DNA from: Hungatella_A sp034142505
GTDB lineage: Bacteria > Bacillota > Clostridia > Lachnospirales > Lachnospiraceae
Length of the DNA stretch: 64,000 nt
Reading direction: 5' to 3'
Assembly: GCA_034142505.1 (NCBI GenBank)
Contig: JAWZDV010000030.1
Location: 47,360 to 111,359 of the forward strand
This document shows positions 34,601-42,390 of this stretch, one piece after another. A model generated the notes under the pieces. It did not search any database, had not been told where the DNA came from, and was given only the letters and a program-made list of their open reading frames with translations. A program made the position numbers and the translations under genes. The first letter of the stretch is position 1. Each line of letters opens with the position of its first letter.

Positions 34601-36585
34601 CCGTAGCCGGCGAAGAACAGAAAATGGGAGAAGAGCTGCTGAACTTCTATATCTTTTTAAGCGCCTCCTCCACAGACTCCTTCCGGGAAGGCCTGCATAT
34701 GACCTGCCGTTACACCACGGCCTACGGCGGCGCCTCCAAGCAGTTCACGGAGCCAATACCGGCTGGAAACCGGCTGGAGAACGGAGCCTTTTACTTGACC
34801 GGAATCCAGGTGTCCGACCTGGCCTCCATCAATGGAGTCACTCTTTCCGCGGATGGAAATTATTCACCGGGCGTCGACCATGTGACGGTAGAACGGTTAT
34901 CACCGGACGGGGAACTGCGTTCCGTTTACCATATCAATTTCGGCGGGATGTATTTAACCAATCCGATATACGCAACGGCTGACAGCTCCTATACCAAAGA
35001 CGATATGACACAGGAAATCACTTTCCAGATACCAGCTGACCAGACGGAAGCCCTGCGGCTTTCCGACTCCAACGATATCGGCGTATCTCTCGAATACCAG
35101 TGCGCCATTGACGGTGATACGGTTCATACCACGCCTTATGTATATCTGACCAGCCAGAATATTACCATGCTGAAGCCGGGTTCCATGGTAACCTTGAAAA
35201 TGACCCAGCCAAACATTGGGCAGATCACAGGAGTTTCCCTTGTAACCAACGGGAAGCAGGAACTGACCGTGGACCAGATTTATATTACCAACACGGACTC
35301 CTACGGAGTTCTGCTTTCAACCTGCGGAACCGGCAGACCTGTAAGCCTGGAAAAAGCGGCTACAGCAGACGGCTCCCACATCTATGAGGAAACATCCGCC
35401 GGAGACGAAGACAGTCTCTATGCGGGAAGCGTTACCCCGGTAACCATTACCTTTGACACCTCCAAAGATGTCAATGCGGGAACCGGCAGTCCGGTAGCTA
35501 TGGACATTGTTTATGCTTTGCCGGATGCTGATCTGGATAACGTTGAGTTTATTCCGGTCTGGGGAACCATTGACACGGGTCACGGAACGGATAATGATAT
35601 CAATCCTAACGAGGACGACGGTGAGGAGGAAGAAGACGACGAAGAAAACGAGCTGGTTCTCATGGAGTACATTCCGGATATTTCGTCAAATACCATCCAT
35701 ATTCCGGATATCCGTCCTTATATTCAATCGAAGGGAGATGGAACGGGGACCTTTGAAACAGGATCACGGGCAACCGTCAGTCTGATGCTTTACGACATTG
35801 GAACCATTATGGAAGTTCAGCTACAGACGGTACAGAATGATCCCTGGAAACTTGACTCAGTCACCGTCAGCCGGGTTCTGGCCGACGGAACCGTGGAAAC
35901 CGGAAGCGGTGTGCCAAAGAACTGGATCAGCAGCCAGGAGATGACGACAGTGAATGTCCGTATCCCGCAGCTACGTGATGAGATCCTGGAGGCGGAGATT
36001 GAAGAACAAAAGAAAAACGCCGGAACACAGACGGGGAAAACGGATGGCGATGGTAAGACAGAAAAGAAAGAGAAACCGGGCAGCAGCAATCCCAGCGGCG
36101 CCAGCGCCAGTCCGGGCGGAGGCAGTTCGGGTGGAAGCAGTCCGGGTGGAAGTGACTCTGGCGGAAGCAGTCCAGGCGGAAGCAATCCGGGCGAAAGCAA
36201 CCCCGGCGGAAGTGACTCTGGCGGAAGCAGTCCAGGCGGAAGCAGCCCCGACGGAAATGACTCTGGCGGAAGTAGTCCAGGCGGAAGCAGTCCGGGTGGA
36301 AGTGACTCTGGCAGTTCCGGTGACTCTGGCAACACAGGCGGCTCCGACAGTTCCGGCGATTCCGGCAGTTCCGGTGACTCTGGTGGCTCTGGCAGTTCCG
36401 GCGGCTCTGGCGATTCCGGTGGTTCCGGTGATTCCGGTGGTTCCGGCGATTCCGGCGGCTCTGGCGATTCCGGCGGCTCGGGTGATTCCGGTGGCTCCGG
36501 TGATTCTGGTGGCTCCGGTGATTCTGGTGGCTCCGGCGATTCTAGCGGCTCCGGTGATTCCGGCGGCTCCAGCAGCACTTCCTAA
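31645..36585 (+). CDS. Giant secreted repeat protein with Gly/Ser-rich tail
   Basis: 1646 residues from the ATG at 31645, chosen for AAAGGAG 7 bases upstream and the signal peptide that follows (basic start, hydrophobic LLAAALAFASCAFFLLG, cleavage near SYAFS). The ~1460-residue body is made of recurrent beta-rich units ending in a W-x-L/V-x-x-I/V pattern: SSWKVTGIRLFN, DDWQLKSITIKK, DPWKLDSVTVSR. These resemble PLAT/LH2-type lipid- or protein-binding domains. An acidic run (about 1358-1372) and a ~165-residue Gly/Ser/Asp/Pro tail follow. No sortase motif or C-terminal membrane segment is seen. The gene diverges from the VirD4 operon and heads a four-gene plus-strand operon. Confidence 0.8.
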   Translation: MKHAIHHFLYKKRTRPRLLAAALAFASCAFFLLGQAVFPSYAFSIPGPLGRDSKYMILEVYTASGYSHSGVVSCTMYTEDNNGKETRYDTIMLQSLNDQNVSVGHTSVKRFENITRLEITAKSASTSSPWRPASFRLIQSDEAPKTYYCAYPDTTAKRYEGTAVLEYRSTGYQFRSPDPVSFYTKPANSMQEQTKLNVIQEPVSASPAYLAVSIQSSGEPGAGLDPEGLAALSGKRTKNNNARELLFHLSYTDTNGMPRSYQYYPYIHAYFTSQVYESSSHYDSAAIHNSFQNIFRNYLGFDKYFNTDKFGYDGDDSRRGVPGKYVEFQKAYYKYRWFSQGADDIFLIPVPDYGSADNYKLSVTGIEDSSWKVTGIRLFNAADVTAEYKQDYLKQINTYDNPPLCSSTFSGNIALGSNQSHNGKWKSGGTISEDLTDAYVVSITTSQGAGTNKDMTLRLSYMDSSQTKQTVSYDVRAEVANFLGKSQAILQPGQTDSFLIRLADVQQFLEASFQLDSAGDDWQLKSITIKKPNSINQPSAVNSGAAGKVPSSIDAIKGSLGPIQEKNFLGAVGYKKSDNGWERYKSVMTVLTGLAENVTWKRSFSGIDAASCSRQLFIQGAAVSGSVSFVDYQNAGNTENLPKSEALTSIPAQMSYAEAARDLQLTSTKAQYLVNVQVADVADAGSSNYFFFQLVFEHGTSGVVLANEQLESDGFRQGLMSGFRIETNQNYGAVKSVRIYTYNSQADAAGNSAEFDKLNIDKIEITKSSGTGISSSWVIDGVGWIDIGYTEQNIEGNSTDIVSSSPDNTAVSVCKEYFVTELSASMDFLMVVKTGGGEGNETGNEITGVLTYLDKSRNFRYYNMNLTQMMHDFNENSSLVTRNGREDRLMFSLTDVSELVSLELELGGDDAWLSDYIGIYRASNVGPVYINEAGNYIRDYEGTFITQAETSPVSLESGQKATVVFQPNQNMTGEMKVDEFGDTAFTVAGEEQKMGEELLNFYIFLSASSTDSFREGLHMTCRYTTAYGGASKQFTEPIPAGNRLENGAFYLTGIQVSDLASINGVTLSADGNYSPGVDHVTVERLSPDGELRSVYHINFGGMYLTNPIYATADSSYTKDDMTQEITFQIPADQTEALRLSDSNDIGVSLEYQCAIDGDTVHTTPYVYLTSQNITMLKPGSMVTLKMTQPNIGQITGVSLVTNGKQELTVDQIYITNTDSYGVLLSTCGTGRPVSLEKAATADGSHIYEETSAGDEDSLYAGSVTPVTITFDTSKDVNAGTGSPVAMDIVYALPDADLDNVEFIPVWGTIDTGHGTDNDINPNEDDGEEEEDDEENELVLMEYIPDISSNTIHIPDIRPYIQSKGDGTGTFETGSRATVSLMLYDIGTIMEVQLQTVQNDPWKLDSVTVSRVLADGTVETGSGVPKNWISSQEMTTVNVRIPQLRDEILEAEIEEQKKNAGTQTGKTDGDGKTEKKEKPGSSNPSGASASPGGGSSGGSSPGGSDSGGSSPGGSNPGESNPGGSDSGGSSPGGSSPDGNDSGGSSPGGSSPGGSDSGSSGDSGNTGGSDSSGDSGSSGDSGGSGSSGGSGDSGGSGDSGGSGDSGGSGDSGGSGDSGGSGDSGGSGDSGGSGDSSGSGDSGGSSSTS
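36112..36579 (+). repeat. Coding tandem repeats (GSSPGG and GDSGGS units)
   Basis: The 3' part of the giant protein gene consists of short tandem repeats: first 18-base units encoding GGSSPGGS-, SDSG- and SNPG-like peptides, then, from about 36405, near-identical 18-base units encoding GSGDSG. Such tracts change length by slippage. The complementary strand is open as an artefact of the repeat (Pro/Glu/Ser), not a gene. Confidence 0.9.
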
Positions 36586-36717
36586 ATGACCGGCAGCCCT
36601 GACAACGCTGGCAGTCCCAAGATTCCGGCGGCTCCAACCGTTTCAGTAGTTCCGGCAGCATTTCCTGGACAGCCGGCGGCAGCCTCCACAGTGCCGCCGT
36701 CCGGCATCAAAATCTAA
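36586..36717 (+). other. Decayed continuation of the Gly/Ser repeat after the stop codon
   Basis: Immediately after the TAA the same frame stays open for 43 codons beginning TGSPDNAGSP. After a frame change the sequence reads DSGGSNRFSSSGSISW and AGGS. The repeat tail therefore once extended further and was cut by a nonsense change and a frameshift. The rest of the gap to 36767 holds only the ribosome site of the next gene. Confidence 0.6.
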
Positions 36718-36767
36718 AACCCAGACGGCCGCCCTGGCCCATCCTCAGACGCGAAAGGAGTATCTCT

Positions 36768-37487
36768 ATGGAAAAACCTCTCCTACTTGATGGCATCATG
36801 TTCGTAATTCTCTTGACGGCGGCCGGCTGGGGCGCCCGGAAAGGGCTGATACTGGCCGCCTCCAGGCTCATATCCATCACAGCTGGCTATTTGGGCGCGT
36901 GGGGCGCGGCCCTGGCTCTGAAAAAGCCTGTGGCTGATCTTCTGTTCCTTCCCTGGATCTCAGACGTGGTAAACAACAGCGCTTCAGCCGCCTATAATCC
37001 AATCGAGGACCTGCTTGGCCAGCTAAAGACTCTGGGAACAGGTGCGGAAGCAGAAATCATGCAAAACCTCCAGGATCTCGGCCTTCCGGCCTTTTCCCTG
37101 ACCGGCGGTTTGGGAACCATCCTGGACAAAATGACCGGCACGGGAGCAGACCTTCTGCCATTGGCCGCCAATATCATAGCGGAGAGAATCGCGTTTGTAC
37201 TGCTGTTTATTCTCTCCTTTCTGGTCATACAACTGATTTTAATGATTATTACTACGAATATTAACGGTCTCACCACTCTGCCCCTGGCCTCCGGTATCAA
37301 CCGGATCTGCGGTGCGGCCTGCGGTTTCCTGTTCGGCGCGTTTCTGATCAGCCTGACCCTGTGGCTCATCGTCACGTTTTTCCCGGGCAACACCGCAGGA
37401 GAAAACGGCCTTCTTTCTCCGGAAACCTTAAAAGAAAGCCACATCCTTCCATACCTGATGAAACTGCAGGAAATGATTCTCCCCTAA
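36768..37487 (+). CDS. CvpA-family membrane protein
   Basis: 239 residues with four predicted membrane segments (about 8-28, 32-50, 140-165, 180-205). The N-terminal DGIMFVILLTAAGWGARKGLI matches the start of CvpA-like proteins, and the central ~85-residue loop between segments two and three carries the long amphipathic part. CvpA was named for colicin V production; family members are linked to envelope integrity and secretion, and their biochemical role is unclear. It lies 182 bases after the giant secreted protein and 25 bases before the next gene, with AAAGGAG before the ATG. Confidence 0.75.
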   Translation: MEKPLLLDGIMFVILLTAAGWGARKGLILAASRLISITAGYLGAWGAALALKKPVADLLFLPWISDVVNNSASAAYNPIEDLLGQLKTLGTGAEAEIMQNLQDLGLPAFSLTGGLGTILDKMTGTGADLLPLAANIIAERIAFVLLFILSFLVIQLILMIITTNINGLTTLPLASGINRICGAACGFLFGAFLISLTLWLIVTFFPGNTAGENGLLSPETLKESHILPYLMKLQEMILP

Positions 37488-37512
37488 GAAAGACTATGAA
37501 TCGAGGTGTCGT

Positions 37513-39618
37513 ATGAAAAGCTTAGAAACCATTATTGAAAAATCCTTTGACTCTGTCCCAAAACTGATGGATTATCCCATCCGCCGGGAACTGCTCTCCT
37601 ATCCCATCGACCTGACCGGACATTATTGTGAACTGGACTGTGCCTTCACGGAACGCCGCCTTGCCATAGAAGCGGCGGCGCGGACAAAACCGGCTCCCGT
37701 CAGGGAGTATATCGCTAAGCTGGAACAGTCCATGGACGAAGTGCTGACAGACAGCTGTCAAAGAGTCGCCTTATCCTACCGTCAGGCCGATATTTCCGAA
37801 TATCTGATCGAGGAAGAAGCCCTCCATATCGATACCACAGGCCTGGAACAGGGGATTTCTTACGTAAAAACAGCTCTGAGATCAGACCCCGCCATCATTT
37901 CCATGGAAGCCGGACTGATTGCCGCTGAGTACGTGACCGGACTGCGAAAAGAACCGGCACAGATTCCAAAAGAGGTTCTTGCAATCTGCGAAAAAGAATT
38001 CCACTGTCCCTTTGACTGGGAAGCCTACCGGCTCGGGCGGACAATGGACACGTCGCTGACAGCGCTGGAAATCCATATGGAGGACACCGGCTGGTATCCC
38101 CGTTTCATGGCGGTGTCTGATTTAAAGCTCTATGTACCGGAAACCCACCCTGACTTCAGCCCGCCATCGGCCAAAGATTACGACACCTACTTAGAACAAT
38201 TTGCCAAGAAAACCTACCGGCGGGAACTGGCCGTCTATGAACCTTTAGAGGAGCTGGAACTCTGTCCGGTCACGGACGGGCAGACAAGAACCGATCCCGT
38301 CACCAGAGACGACCTGATCTTCATCGACGGGATCAGCTTAAAAGACTGGACCAGCTATTCCATGGAGCTTCATCCGGAAGCTGCCAGCCGGGAAGCCGTA
38401 TCCGCGTCCCTTTTATCCCAGGCCCTCTCGAATTCCGATCACTATGTGGAATGTTATCTTCCCGATGAAGCAGACAGAACCATACGCACCGAGCCGGTCC
38501 GTCTGACCCAGGAGGGAATGAAGCCTGCCGAGATGGAAAAACCGTCTATGAGCTCGTGGCAGCGTTTCTGGTCCAAGCATGGACATTATAAAGAACTTGC
38601 GGCCCAAATGGAGCATTTTGAGGCCATAGCCGGTTTCAGAAAGCAGTCCGCCGAATCTGTAAAAGCCCTTTCCGCAGGCGTATCCGCGGCGTGGCAGGAG
38701 AAAGCATCCGCCCAGTCCATCAAGCTGTGCGGGGACGGAGCCAAGAAAGCAGTCTCGGCCAGAACCGCTCTCGGCGTACAGCTCTTCGGCCCGGAATACG
38801 GCGTGAACCGCGGCGGGGTAACCGACTCCTCCTATTACCGGCTGAAACGCTCCGGCACCAACCTTGGAATCTGTCTGCTGCTTCACGACGGCCTCACCCT
38901 GGAAGACATTATGGACCCGGAAAAGGAACTTGAAAAAAAGCAGGCGGCAGGAGAAACCTTAAAGGCCATGGCCCTGCGCGACGACCCGGTAGAACTTCTC
39001 ACCTTCACCATACCGGCCATGGAACAGATCATGGCTCTGCCCAATATTGATATGGATTACATGGATCTCGCCCAGGCTGCTCCCCATGCCCGGGAGATTG
39101 CCGCCAGAGACTGTCTTTTTGACATGTATCAGGAAACCGGCCGCACCAGAGGAGTCATCCAAGAGGTGATGGGCGCAGAAGAATCGAAAGAATTTTTAGA
39201 CCGGGCGGAGCGTTACGGCACCTTCTACCACCGGTTAAGCCAATGTATAGAACTGGGTATCCAGGAACCCGGCGAGAAGACATCCAGCCTGGTCAACAAA
39301 ATCTCGTATCTGGGACAGTACCAGGCCATGGTTCGTGATTTCGGTCCACAGATGAATGGCGGAGCGTCGCCTGACCGTATCCCCAATATCCATGACGCGC
39401 TCCAGGCCGCAATTTTAGCAGAAGGGATCAGCAAATCCGAAGATCACGGGGACTCCCTGCAAAATCTCCTGGAACATGGGTTGTCAGGAAGGCCCGTGGT
39501 AGCGGCAATGACGGCTCCCACGCCCCAGAACCCGTTCCCCACAGTCCGCCTAGCCGGACTCGAAGACGCCCCGCAGAAGACAGACCCCGCTCCGGCACTC
39601 CAGGCCAGAACCCGGTAA
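37513..39618 (+). CDS. Unknown 701-residue protein, paralog of the next gene
   Basis: No family recognised. It has no signal peptide or membrane segment and appears cytosolic and helical. It is clearly related to the 726-residue product of the next gene along its whole length. Shared blocks are an N-terminal YPIRRELLSYPIDLTGHYCELDCAF region, EPAQIPKEVLAICE, DDLIFIDGISLKDW (near 270), SWQRFWSKHGHYKELAAQME (near 337), NLGICLLLHDGLTLEDIMDP (near 450) and ALPNIDMDYMD (near 505). A tail rich in Pro and Ala ends it. Position in the operon with the giant secreted protein suggests a substrate, chaperone or scaffold of the secretion machine; this is inference. Confidence 0.8.
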   Translation: MKSLETIIEKSFDSVPKLMDYPIRRELLSYPIDLTGHYCELDCAFTERRLAIEAAARTKPAPVREYIAKLEQSMDEVLTDSCQRVALSYRQADISEYLIEEEALHIDTTGLEQGISYVKTALRSDPAIISMEAGLIAAEYVTGLRKEPAQIPKEVLAICEKEFHCPFDWEAYRLGRTMDTSLTALEIHMEDTGWYPRFMAVSDLKLYVPETHPDFSPPSAKDYDTYLEQFAKKTYRRELAVYEPLEELELCPVTDGQTRTDPVTRDDLIFIDGISLKDWTSYSMELHPEAASREAVSASLLSQALSNSDHYVECYLPDEADRTIRTEPVRLTQEGMKPAEMEKPSMSSWQRFWSKHGHYKELAAQMEHFEAIAGFRKQSAESVKALSAGVSAAWQEKASAQSIKLCGDGAKKAVSARTALGVQLFGPEYGVNRGGVTDSSYYRLKRSGTNLGICLLLHDGLTLEDIMDPEKELEKKQAAGETLKAMALRDDPVELLTFTIPAMEQIMALPNIDMDYMDLAQAAPHAREIAARDCLFDMYQETGRTRGVIQEVMGAEESKEFLDRAERYGTFYHRLSQCIELGIQEPGEKTSSLVNKISYLGQYQAMVRDFGPQMNGGASPDRIPNIHDALQAAILAEGISKSEDHGDSLQNLLEHGLSGRPVVAAMTAPTPQNPFPTVRLAGLEDAPQKTDPAPALQARTR

Positions 39619-39695
39619 AAAAATTTAACAGTTACAACTTTTGCTATATTGTGCAGAAAAGCACTGGTAAGTGAAAAGAAAAGGAGTGAAACTAT

Positions 39696-41876
39696 ATGAG
39701 CAATATATCCAGTATCTTAGCCGCCGCCTCCGACAGACGCCAGCAGGGCATCCCTTATCCGGTCAGACGGGAAACCCTTGACCTGCCCCTGGACGTGGCC
39801 AACCATTTCTGTAACCTTGACTGTTCCTTCGACCTCCGTGTACGCAATATCCAAAGAGCCAGTGAATCCGCTGTCCCGGAGGCGGCGCAGGCCGCCTCCC
39901 GGATGCTTGCCACGCTGGAAGGATTTCAGGCCAAACTGGACCCGTTATTTTTAGCATACCAGCAGACAGAAGCCGCCGAATATATGATCGAGGCCTCCGC
40001 GTCAAGAGGAGTCTCCCTTCCAGAAGAGCAGAAAGACCTGCGGCAGCTGCAAAGTACCATTCTAAGCAACGAACTGATCACCCAGACAGATCAGGTCATA
40101 GCCGCGGCCGAATACATGGTGGGAATCCGCCGGGAACCGCTCCCCATCCCCAAAGAGGTTTTAACCGCGTGCAAAGCAGGCGGTATGGACTTTGATCTGG
40201 CAGCCTACCAAAAACAGCTAAACCAGCCGGTATCCCAGATCACCTCATTCCCGATGATCTTTGATTGTATGGACGTCACCCACTATATGGACGCCATGCG
40301 CTATTCTGATCCCAGCCGCTACGCGCCCAATGTCTGGGAAGTGGCCCCGGCTTCTCTGGAATCCTATCACCAGTATGTGGAACAGAAAGCCTTAACCTGC
40401 TGTCAGTGTGATCTGGCCATGTACGACCAGCTGGATGACGCCGCCGTTACAACGAAGGCAGGGGGCGGGAAGCCGGTAAGCAGAGAAGATCTGATATATA
40501 TCAACGGCTGTTCCCTGCGGTCTCTGGTGGACTTATCCGTAAGCCCTGAAGCCACGCCCAATGAACGCCGGGAGGCTGCCGCTTCCGTGCTGTCCGAGGC
40601 TGTTTTAAACCCGCAGGAATGTTATGTGGAAGCATTTCTCCCGGATAACAAAAATAATGGAATCTGCACAACACCAGTCCCTATGACAGTCCATGGCGAG
40701 AACGCCCAGGAGATGGAAGCGCCCAAGATGAACGCCTGGCAGCGTTTCTGGGCAAAACATGGCCGCTACAAAGATCTGGCGGCCCGCCTCCAGCGCTATG
40801 AGACCCTGCAGGAATACAAACGCCAGACACTGGAAACCGCCCTTCCTCTTGTAAAAGAAGCATCTGACGAGTGGGGGAAGCATGCGGCTGACGAGATCCA
40901 CCAGATGGCCGCCCAGAAGCTTCAGGAGGCGTCGCAGACGAAGGACTCCATTGCCGTCAGCCTGTTCGGCGAAGAATTCTTAGATCCTGAGGCACATGCA
41001 GAAATGATGCCGGACACCACCTCTTACCGCACCGGACGGGCCGGCGTCAATCTGGGCATCTGCCTGCTGCTCCAGGAAGACATGAGTCTGGAACAGATCA
41101 TGGACCCTGAATACAAACCGGCGCAAAAGCGGGAACTGGGCTTTAAGCTTCTGGATATGGCCCGTGAGGATGACCCTGCCGCCTTCTGTGATTTCGTACT
41201 TCCGGCAGAGCAGAAAATCCTGGATATGCCCAACATAGATATGGATTATTCCAATCCCGCGGACATCTTGGAACACCTGGAAGAAATCCATCTGCGGTCC
41301 CTTACCTTTGACATGTTCCAGGAGACCACGGTCACCCGCAGCCCCGTGTACCGGGAAGTGGAAACCCGTGTCGGGAACATGGACCAGTACCAGGCCACCC
41401 TCCAGGCCCACGGAGAATTTTACAACCGCCTGTCACACTATGCCTCCTGTCTGACAGATGGGGAATCCCGCGTCAACCGCACCCCCCTGACAGACCCCAT
41501 TAAATTTGCCAATCTCGCCACCATGGCCGGATTCACACAGAAATATGGGGCGCAGTTAAATGCCGGCATGCGCCCCAACGAGCTGGGCGATATCAGCCGG
41601 GAAATGATTCAGATGAACTTCTACGCAGCCACAGCGGCAAATAAAATGCCGCCCGAGGAGCTGTCCCGCGCCATCGACATGCTGGCCTCCGGCAAAAACT
41701 GTGTGACCTTTACCCCGAAAAACGCCAGGGACTTAAGCGCTGGCTTTGATGTCACCGTAGCTGATCCTATGGCCATGCAGGCAAAAGAACCGGCGAAAGC
41801 AAAGAAACTGGAGGAGCCGGCAAAGACCTCCCCCACGTTCTCCCACAGTCCGGCTGCAGGGCGGGCTGTAAAGTAA
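39696..41876 (+). CDS. Unknown 726-residue protein, paralog of the previous gene
   Basis: No family recognised. It is predicted soluble, without signal peptide. It shares the block order of its upstream paralog: YPVRRETLDLPLDVANHFCNLDCSF (residue ~18), EPLPIPKEVLTAC, EDLIYINGCSLRSL, AWQRFWAKHGRYKDLAARLQ, NLGICLLLQEDMSLEQIMDP and DMPNIDMDYS, with a C-terminal Lys/Ala/Pro-rich tail (KEPAKAKKLEEPAKT). Similarity is strongest in the middle and weakest at the ends, indicating an old tandem duplication. AAAGGAG precedes the ATG by 9 bases. It is last in the plus-strand operon and is followed by a strong terminator. Confidence 0.8.
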   Translation: MSNISSILAAASDRRQQGIPYPVRRETLDLPLDVANHFCNLDCSFDLRVRNIQRASESAVPEAAQAASRMLATLEGFQAKLDPLFLAYQQTEAAEYMIEASASRGVSLPEEQKDLRQLQSTILSNELITQTDQVIAAAEYMVGIRREPLPIPKEVLTACKAGGMDFDLAAYQKQLNQPVSQITSFPMIFDCMDVTHYMDAMRYSDPSRYAPNVWEVAPASLESYHQYVEQKALTCCQCDLAMYDQLDDAAVTTKAGGGKPVSREDLIYINGCSLRSLVDLSVSPEATPNERREAAASVLSEAVLNPQECYVEAFLPDNKNNGICTTPVPMTVHGENAQEMEAPKMNAWQRFWAKHGRYKDLAARLQRYETLQEYKRQTLETALPLVKEASDEWGKHAADEIHQMAAQKLQEASQTKDSIAVSLFGEEFLDPEAHAEMMPDTTSYRTGRAGVNLGICLLLQEDMSLEQIMDPEYKPAQKRELGFKLLDMAREDDPAAFCDFVLPAEQKILDMPNIDMDYSNPADILEHLEEIHLRSLTFDMFQETTVTRSPVYREVETRVGNMDQYQATLQAHGEFYNRLSHYASCLTDGESRVNRTPLTDPIKFANLATMAGFTQKYGAQLNAGMRPNELGDISREMIQMNFYAATAANKMPPEELSRAIDMLASGKNCVTFTPKNARDLSAGFDVTVADPMAMQAKEPAKAKKLEEPAKTSPTFSHSPAAGRAVK

Positions 41877-41881
41877 TACGC

Positions 41882-41924
41882 AAAGACTGATAGGAAAGCG
41901 CCGCTTCCTATCAGTCTTTCTTTT
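41882..41924. terminator. Bidirectional terminator between the two operons
   Basis: A perfect 15-bp stem (41882-41896 with 41905-41919), extended by a GCG/CGC core. The plus strand continues CTTTTAAAT and serves the giant-protein operon; it can also end the convergent partner-switching operon, whose last gene stops at 41980. Confidence 0.85.
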
Positions 41925-41979
41925 AAATCCTTTATATTCCGCCACATTGCTCCCTGTGGATATTTTAGCAGATTCCTGC

Positions 41980-42390
41980 TTATGCAAGACTCTTTTTTAT
42001 CGTCAGAATATTCTTCCCGTTCTCATATTCGTAAGCAATGTCATCCATGCTCTTTTTTACCATATAGATTCCAAGTCCCCCCACATCCCGTTCCTCAGCG
42101 GACAGTGACACATTGGGGTCATCTTTTAAAAGTGGATTGTAGGGTTTCCCTCCATCCATAAACTGAATCATCACCTGCAGGGGGTCGCCGCCCACCGAGC
42201 AACGAACCGTGGCCTCTCCAATCTCAGGGTGATAGGCATAATGGGCGATATTGACATAAATTTCCTCCACGGCGATATCCACCTGCATCTGCACCTTCAT
42301 CGGACAATCATGGGCCTCCAGTTCCCGGTCCACAAACTCCGTCACACGCCCCAGTTCCTCCAGAAGCGCCGGTACGGTTATCTCCTTCAT
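41980..42390 (-). CDS. RsbW-like anti-sigma serine kinase (HATPase_c_2)
   Basis: 136 residues, the usual length of RsbW/SpoIIAB-type kinases. The GHKL fold shows the N-box AVEEIYVNIAHYAY, G1 FMDGGKPYNP and G2 GGLGIYMVKK. Such kinases phosphorylate a STAS antagonist and bind a sigma factor or other target. The STAS partner is probably the first gene of the same operon and the opposing phosphatase the PP2C protein two genes upstream. No sigma factor gene lies in the operon, so its final target is unknown. The ATG overlaps the preceding stop by 4 bases. Confidence 0.88.
   Translation of the reverse strand: MKEITVPALLEELGRVTEFVDRELEAHDCPMKVQMQVDIAVEEIYVNIAHYAYHPEIGEATVRCSVGGDPLQVMIQFMDGGKPYNPLLKDDPNVSLSAEERDVGGLGIYMVKKSMDDIAYEYENGKNILTIKKSLA

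Noticed and set aside
35817..36578. Long minus-strand frame of Pro/Glu/Ser repeats
   Set aside because: It is the complement of the Gly/Ser-coding tandem repeat in the giant secreted protein gene and has no ribosome site.
36112..36579. CRISPR-like array
   Set aside because: The repeats are in-frame codon repeats without unique spacers.
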